From NCBI RefSeq assembly GCF_020283565.1, contig NC_060060.1, forward strand, positions 14,508,001 through 14,572,000: a stretch of DNA of 64,000 nt. Direction: 5' to 3'. This document shows positions 59,601 to 64,000 of this stretch, piece by piece (position 1 is the stretch's first letter; every line of letters begins with the position of its first letter). The notes beneath the pieces are model-generated. The model was not told where the DNA came from, did no database searches, and worked only from the letters and a program-made list of their open reading frames with translations. Both the position numbers and the translations under genes were made by a program. Source of the stretch: Trifolium pratense (Eukaryota; Streptophyta; Magnoliopsida; Fabales; Fabaceae).

Positions 59601-60277
59601 TGACTAGTGGGGTAAATGAAAGGTGGATTAATTCTATATATTTTACAAAATGGAACTTACCTTTTTCTTAAACAAACAAAACTTACTTCTTTTTAAGAAA
59701 AATAAAAATTCAACGTTTTTTTTAAAATAATTTGAAGTTATTTATCCATAAGAATAAATAAATAATATACATGTAAAATACAAGCTGGTTACAAATTAAT
59801 TATGGATAGCACATGTAAATCCACTTATCAAAGGGTAGAGTAGAGCAATGTCGCCAAAATTAAATACAAATGGGAATAGATAGATATACAAAATAATGTT
59901 GAACTTGTGATAGAAGATTGTAGTTCAATATCTATAGAAAATGCTCTCAAGAATTAAATTATTGATTAATTTGTCCCACCTTATATGTCCCGTAAATTTT
60001 TCGACCAAAAATATTCGTTGCTAAATGACAGCTGTAACCTCAAAGAGTTTAAGAATTATTCTTAAAAAAATATTAAAATAAAGGTGCATAAGTTTTAAGT
60101 TTTTTTTTTTACACCAAGTTTTAAGTTATATATGTAGATTTCTAATAATAAAATGATGGAAATATACATTTCCATGTTTGATGCAAAAAAAATTCTAAAA
60201 ATGAAAATAAATTCATATATAACTACGAATTAACTTCTCTACTATAAAGATTCTCAAAAATATTTAAATGTTAATCA
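56657..60277. other. Intergenic, no gene seen (3.6 kb)
   Basis: AT-rich throughout. No frame, RNA gene or element with defined ends was supported. Short open stretches near 57893 and 59162 lack gene-like composition. Confidence 0.5.
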
Positions 60278-60286
60278 AACATATTT

Positions 60287-60815
60287 GGCTTTAATGCAGT
60301 TTTGATCCCCCTATTTTGAAAAACCTGAACTTTTGATCCCCCTATTTTAAAACTCAGCACTTTTGATCCCCCTATTTTAGTTTTTTGTTAGTTTTAGTCC
60401 CCCACCTCAATTTGGTCAAACTTTTGCTTATGTGTCATGCTCACTGATGACGTGGCATTGTACATGTGGACAAACAATTTTCTTAGATAGTGTCCCGAGC
60501 CCCAATCTTTTGTTTCTTTGATTGCAGTGATGTAAACACGATCATCTTTAAGGAATCCCATTGCAAAACATGCATCTCTATAGGTCAAATATTGTGTGTC
60601 ACCAATTTTTCTGACATCATCATAGCAAGTTGTCCACATGTACAATGCCACGTCATCAGTGAGCATGACACATTAGCAAAAGTTTGACCAAATTGAGGTG
60701 GGAGACTAAAACTAACAAAAAACTAAAATAGGGGGATCAAAAGTGCTGAGTTTTAAAATAGGGGATCAAAAGTTCAGGTTTTTCAAAATAGGGGGATCAA
60801 AACTGCATTAAAGCC
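60287..60815. mobile_element. Mutator-type MITE with long inverted repeats (529 bp)
   Basis: Terminal repeats begin GGCTTTAATGCAGTTTTGATC on both sides and continue over about 150 bp with repeated 'gatccccctatttt' modules. Further in, a second long inverted block (ACTGATGACGTGGCATTGTACATGTGGACAA and complement, about 30 bp) flanks the centre. It is bounded by a perfect 9-bp duplication, AACATATTT, at 60278-60286 and 60816-60824. It abuts the LINE 5' region: the ORF1 start codon is only 47 bp beyond it. Confidence 0.88.
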
Positions 60816-60862
60816 AACATATTTTCTTTAAAAACTGAGGAACAAAATTCTCATCTTTAAAG

Positions 60863-62629
60863 ATGGAGAAAACCAACGCTCTGCTAGGGTTTACCGAGGC
60901 GGCCAAAAGAACAAACATTGAAGACGATGAACTCAGGGAACGAAGCGCAAAGAAAAAAAAGGGAGAAGAGAAACCGTATGAAGCTGGTTCTTCTATGCCA
61001 GTGTCATATGCGGATATCCATGAGTCACCGAGGAAGAGAGAACATCCGAGAAACAAGTCCTATAAAGACTCGGTTTTGGGTGTAACTAGCGATGAAGATC
61101 CTGAGGACGAGGAGACATGTGAGTTTGCTGATGGGGAGGATGAGAGAACATGGCGAGATGAAGATGCAAAGTTCACTGGAATGGAAGTCATAGAGAAAAA
61201 ATTGGGTGATCACGCATGCCCTGACTTTGTTTTAACAGAGGAGGAAGAGGCTAGGTTACAGAAACCATGGAGGAATGGAGTGATAGTGAAGTTGCTAGGG
61301 AGGAAGATTGGCTACAAAGCTCTTGAAACACGACTGAAACAGATGTGGGTGAGGAACGGCATCATTAATATTGTTGATGTGGGTAATGATTTTTTCTTGG
61401 TTACGTTTACCAGCAAAGAGGATCATTATCGTGCTTTGATTGATGGCCCTTGGATGATATATGATAACTATCTTGTTGTAAGGGAGTGGAGTCCAAATTT
61501 CCATCCATCTGGAGAAGTGATTGAGAAGGTGGCAGTGTGGGTAAGATTCTCGGGACTTCCGATTGAGTACTATGATACAAAGATGTTGCATTTTATAGGA
61601 AATAGAATTGGAAGAACTGTTAAGGTCGATAGAACAACTCAGACACAAGCAAGGGGCAAGTACGCTAGGCTTTGTGTAGAAGTTGACCTTACAAAACCTT
61701 TGTTAGCCATGTTCCAAATTAAGGATCGATGCTACAAGGTAGAGTATGAAGGCCTACATATGTTGTGTTTGGTCTGTGGTACCTTTGGTCACTACAAGGA
61801 AGGTTGTGTGGCGAAAACTAATAATAATGCATCGAATGGAGAGAAAGCTGCAGAGACCAATAGAGGGGAAGCTCTATCACATGCTTCTCCGGCCCAAGAA
61901 GGTCCATGGAGGGTGGTTCAAAAGAATAGGAGACCGAGGAAGAAGGTGGAGGGTGGAAGAACAGATGGTACAGGGGCTACTGGAGGCCACCCACCTTCAG
62001 GATCTCGCTTTGACATTTTACAGGAGAATAATGCTAGAATGGAGGAGGAAGATCATATCGTTCACACTGATGCCCGTACCAGCATCCCTCGTGTTACCCA
62101 ATCTCATGGTGAAAAACACGTTGCTAGAAAAGAGGTGATACCCGTAATAAGAGCTAAGAGCGGAGGCCACATAGTTGACATCGCGGGAAATATGATACCT
62201 TTTGAGTTTTCTAGTGGGCCCACTCCAACGGCACATGTTCAGAATCGAGAAGCCATCAAGAGAAGTTTCAATAGGGAAGCTAAAATAAATGAATACCAAA
62301 TGGAGGGAGTTCTTAACCAGACTATTCTAAGTGGAAGTAAGGGAGGTGTTCCAGAAGGGGGTGTGAATAAGGTAGCTGAGGTGAAGAGTAGAGATAGTAG
62401 CTTGGGGCATCCTACTAGAGGCCCTAAGCACTCCACAAGACCTCCAGATATAGTTAGTGGATCATTGATATCTAAACCTGTATTACAACGGGTAGATGTG
62501 GATAGTGGCAATGATTGCAGCCTAGAGGGTGTAGGTCGCGTGACTAGCGATACTACTATGGAAATAGTGGACGAAACTCCTATTTCCAAACAAGGTGAAG
62601 CTAGAGAGGATGATATGACACTTAATTAA
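60863..62629 (+). CDS. L1-type LINE ORF1 protein (588 aa)
   Basis: RNA-binding ORF1 of a plant L1 non-LTR retrotransposon, expected to coat the element RNA. The N-terminus is acidic and basic in turn (KKKKGEEK, SDEDPEDEETCE). A DUF4283 domain spans about residues 125-260 (WRNGVIVKLLGRKIGYKALE, WVRFSGLPIEYYD). A zinc knuckle CLVCGTFGHYKEGC (C-x2-C-x4-H-x4-C) lies at about 301-314, and a long hydrophilic tail follows. The frame is fully open with an ATG 47 bp after a MITE. ORF2 begins within 10 bp of its stop, the normal LINE arrangement. Confidence 0.88.
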   Translation: MEKTNALLGFTEAAKRTNIEDDELRERSAKKKKGEEKPYEAGSSMPVSYADIHESPRKREHPRNKSYKDSVLGVTSDEDPEDEETCEFADGEDERTWRDEDAKFTGMEVIEKKLGDHACPDFVLTEEEEARLQKPWRNGVIVKLLGRKIGYKALETRLKQMWVRNGIINIVDVGNDFFLVTFTSKEDHYRALIDGPWMIYDNYLVVREWSPNFHPSGEVIEKVAVWVRFSGLPIEYYDTKMLHFIGNRIGRTVKVDRTTQTQARGKYARLCVEVDLTKPLLAMFQIKDRCYKVEYEGLHMLCLVCGTFGHYKEGCVAKTNNNASNGEKAAETNRGEALSHASPAQEGPWRVVQKNRRPRKKVEGGRTDGTGATGGHPPSGSRFDILQENNARMEEEDHIVHTDARTSIPRVTQSHGEKHVARKEVIPVIRAKSGGHIVDIAGNMIPFEFSSGPTPTAHVQNREAIKRSFNREAKINEYQMEGVLNQTILSGSKGGVPEGGVNKVAEVKSRDSSLGHPTRGPKHSTRPPDIVSGSLISKPVLQRVDVDSGNDCSLEGVGRVTSDTTMEIVDETPISKQGEAREDDMTLN

Positions 62630-62638
62630 TTGTTTACC

Positions 62639-64000
62639 ATGAATTGTTATCCTTTGAAGATTATGGTGTGGAATGTTCGTGGAGCGGCGAACACTAGCTT
62701 TTATCGCAATTGCAAGCAATATTTGGATCAAGGTTGTCAGAACCGGACCGGACCGGCCGGTCGGACCGGTCGGACCGTGAACCGGGCTTACATACGGTTC
62801 GGTTTAGCCAGAAAAACGGAAAGTAAACGAACCGGTAAAAAAACGTTCGGACCGGCGTCGAACCGGAACAAACCGGTGAACCGGCCAGTGCGGTTCAGCG
62901 GTTCTGCAAAAAAAAAATTCCAGTTCGCCACTTAATCTCTGCTTCCACGGTTGAAGAAGAAGAAGAAAGTACATTACAAACCAACCTTCAAACTATTAGG
63001 AAGAACAAATGCTTTAAATAAGAAGATTAGAGAAATGGACCAGTTTGATTTAGTTGAAGAAGAAAAAGAATCACAGATTTAGAGTAAATAAAAGAACCAC
63101 AAATAAAATATAGAAGAAAAATAAGAGATGCAATAATAGTGATTAATTTGGTTGTATAGAGAGATGAAGCTTGAGCCATATGAAATGTATTGATCGAATA
63201 GATTGGGAGATGAAGCTTTAGCAATGAAGGTGGCGGCTGCTTGAGTTTTCATTAATCAAGAGCAACAATAGGGTTAACTTACAATATTTTGGGTTGGGCC
63301 TCCATATAAGAATAGAATAAAAACAAATAGTAAGTATAAGATCCACAAAGTAAAGCTTTCAATAAATAATTAATAATTTTTTTTCTGGCATAAATAATTA
63401 ATAATTGAACTTAGTTTATTATGTAATTTTTAATTTGGTTTGAAAATTTTATGTCTAATGTACTAAAGTTTTTTATTTTATATTGACTTTATGACATTTT
63501 ATCTTTTTAATGTGTGAAACTAAGGAATATTGAGTAATTATTTATATATTTTTATTCATATATTAATTAAAAATGTATATTTAATTAAAAACGGTCCGAC
63601 CCGATTGAACCACGGTCCGACCAATTGAACCTCGAACCAGTAAGCTCTCCGGTTCGATGACCGGTCCGGTTCTGACAACCTTGATTTGGATATTCATCAT
63701 CCAGAGGTTCTTGTTATAATGGAATTACGTACTCACCCTTTGAAGATCAAAAATTCAGTTGTGATGATGGGTTTTGATGGTTATATTTTTTCAGAGAATC
63801 GGGGGTTTTCTGGAGGAATTGTAATTGCCTGGAAGAAGAATGTTGTAGAAGTTTCCTCTATTCATATAGATTTTCAGTTTATTCATACTCGACTGGCGAT
63901 TCACGGAAAGCAAGAGTTCTTTTTTACAGCCATATATGCCAGTCCAATGGAAGATAATAGGCAGGAAATGTGGGACAATATTAAGCATATCTCTAATACT
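62639..64000 (+). pseudogene. L1-type LINE ORF2 (endonuclease part), split and cut by window edge
   Basis: The first 30 codons from the ATG at 62639 (LKIMVWNVRGAAN) are the start of an AP-type endonuclease. The same domain resumes at 63692 after a 955-bp hAT-type insertion, in the frame expected if the insertion and one target copy were absent, with SGGIVIAWKK and FFFTAIYASP. The sequence runs off at 64000 before any reverse transcriptase. The insertion brings stops, so ORF2 cannot be made whole from this copy. Endonuclease and reverse transcriptase of this family nick target DNA and copy the RNA in place. Confidence 0.85.
62729..63683. mobile_element. hAT-type MITE inserted in LINE ORF2 (955 bp)
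   Basis: The terminal repeats CAAGGTTGTCAGAACCGG and CCGGTTCTGACAACCTTG are perfect inverted copies. A perfect 8-bp duplication, ATTTGGAT, lies at 62721-62728 and 63684-63691. Subterminal regions hold many ACCGG/GGTCC words, and the middle is AT-rich. The short frames inside are not proteins. It inserted after the LINE and disables it. Confidence 0.93.

Noticed and set aside
62630..62935. 101-codon plus-strand frame
   Set aside because: Only its first ~30 codons are LINE ORF2; the rest reads into the inserted hAT element. The likely start is the ATG at 62639.

Overview
The window reads as nuclear DNA of a flowering plant. Genes carry many short GT-AG introns, intergenic DNA is AT-rich, and about a third or more of the sequence is recognisable transposable elements. 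Gene content (an intron-rich subtilase, a lectin receptor kinase, a DAO-type dioxygenase, the plant-specific kinesin KCBP) and the repeat families fit a legume, most likely Medicago or a close relative. The species call is inference.

Layout. 1-7.4 kb is a gene-poor repeat graveyard: two hAT-type MITEs with perfect 8-bp target duplications, a Harbinger-type MITE nested in a Stowaway-type MITE, a foldback element with a 9-bp duplication, and a block of local direct and tandem repeats. 7.4-16.2 kb is one complete Ty3/gypsy element of the Tat type with nearly identical LTRs, a 5-bp target duplication (ATCAC), but broken reading frames. 19.4-23.3 kb is an 11-exon secreted subtilase (+). 24.4-25.3 kb is a hAT-type MITE lying beyond the 3' end of a small coiled-coil protein gene (25.6-27.0 kb, -). 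29.7-30.1 kb is a Mutator-type MITE that holds a tRNA-derived SINE. 30.6-32.2 kb is a large inverted duplication of an F-box gene tail, one arm carrying a solo LTR. 33.5-37.9 kb is a two-exon L-type lectin receptor kinase (-). 38.1-43.8 kb is again transposon-rich (hAT, Harbinger, SINE, LTR remnant, Tourist). 45.4-47.4 kb is a three-exon DAO-like dioxygenase (-), 48.4-48.6 kb a BUD13 pseudogene fragment (+), and 49.0-55.4 kb a complete 22-exon kinesin-like calmodulin-binding protein gene (-). 56.5-60.8 kb is intergenic with two Mutator-type MITEs. 60.9-64.0 kb is an L1-type LINE whose ORF2 is split by a 955-bp hAT-type element and runs off the right edge.

The host genes do not form a pathway: a secreted protease, a membrane receptor kinase, an auxin-inactivating oxygenase and a cytoskeletal motor are simply neighbours. 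Exon models were built by hand from splice sites. Each main model sums to a multiple of three (764, 699, 299 and 1269 aa), which supports them. No CRISPR, operon or bacterial feature is present, and I found no clear new biological system. The most unusual structures are the F-box hairpin locus and the young but coding-defective Tat element.
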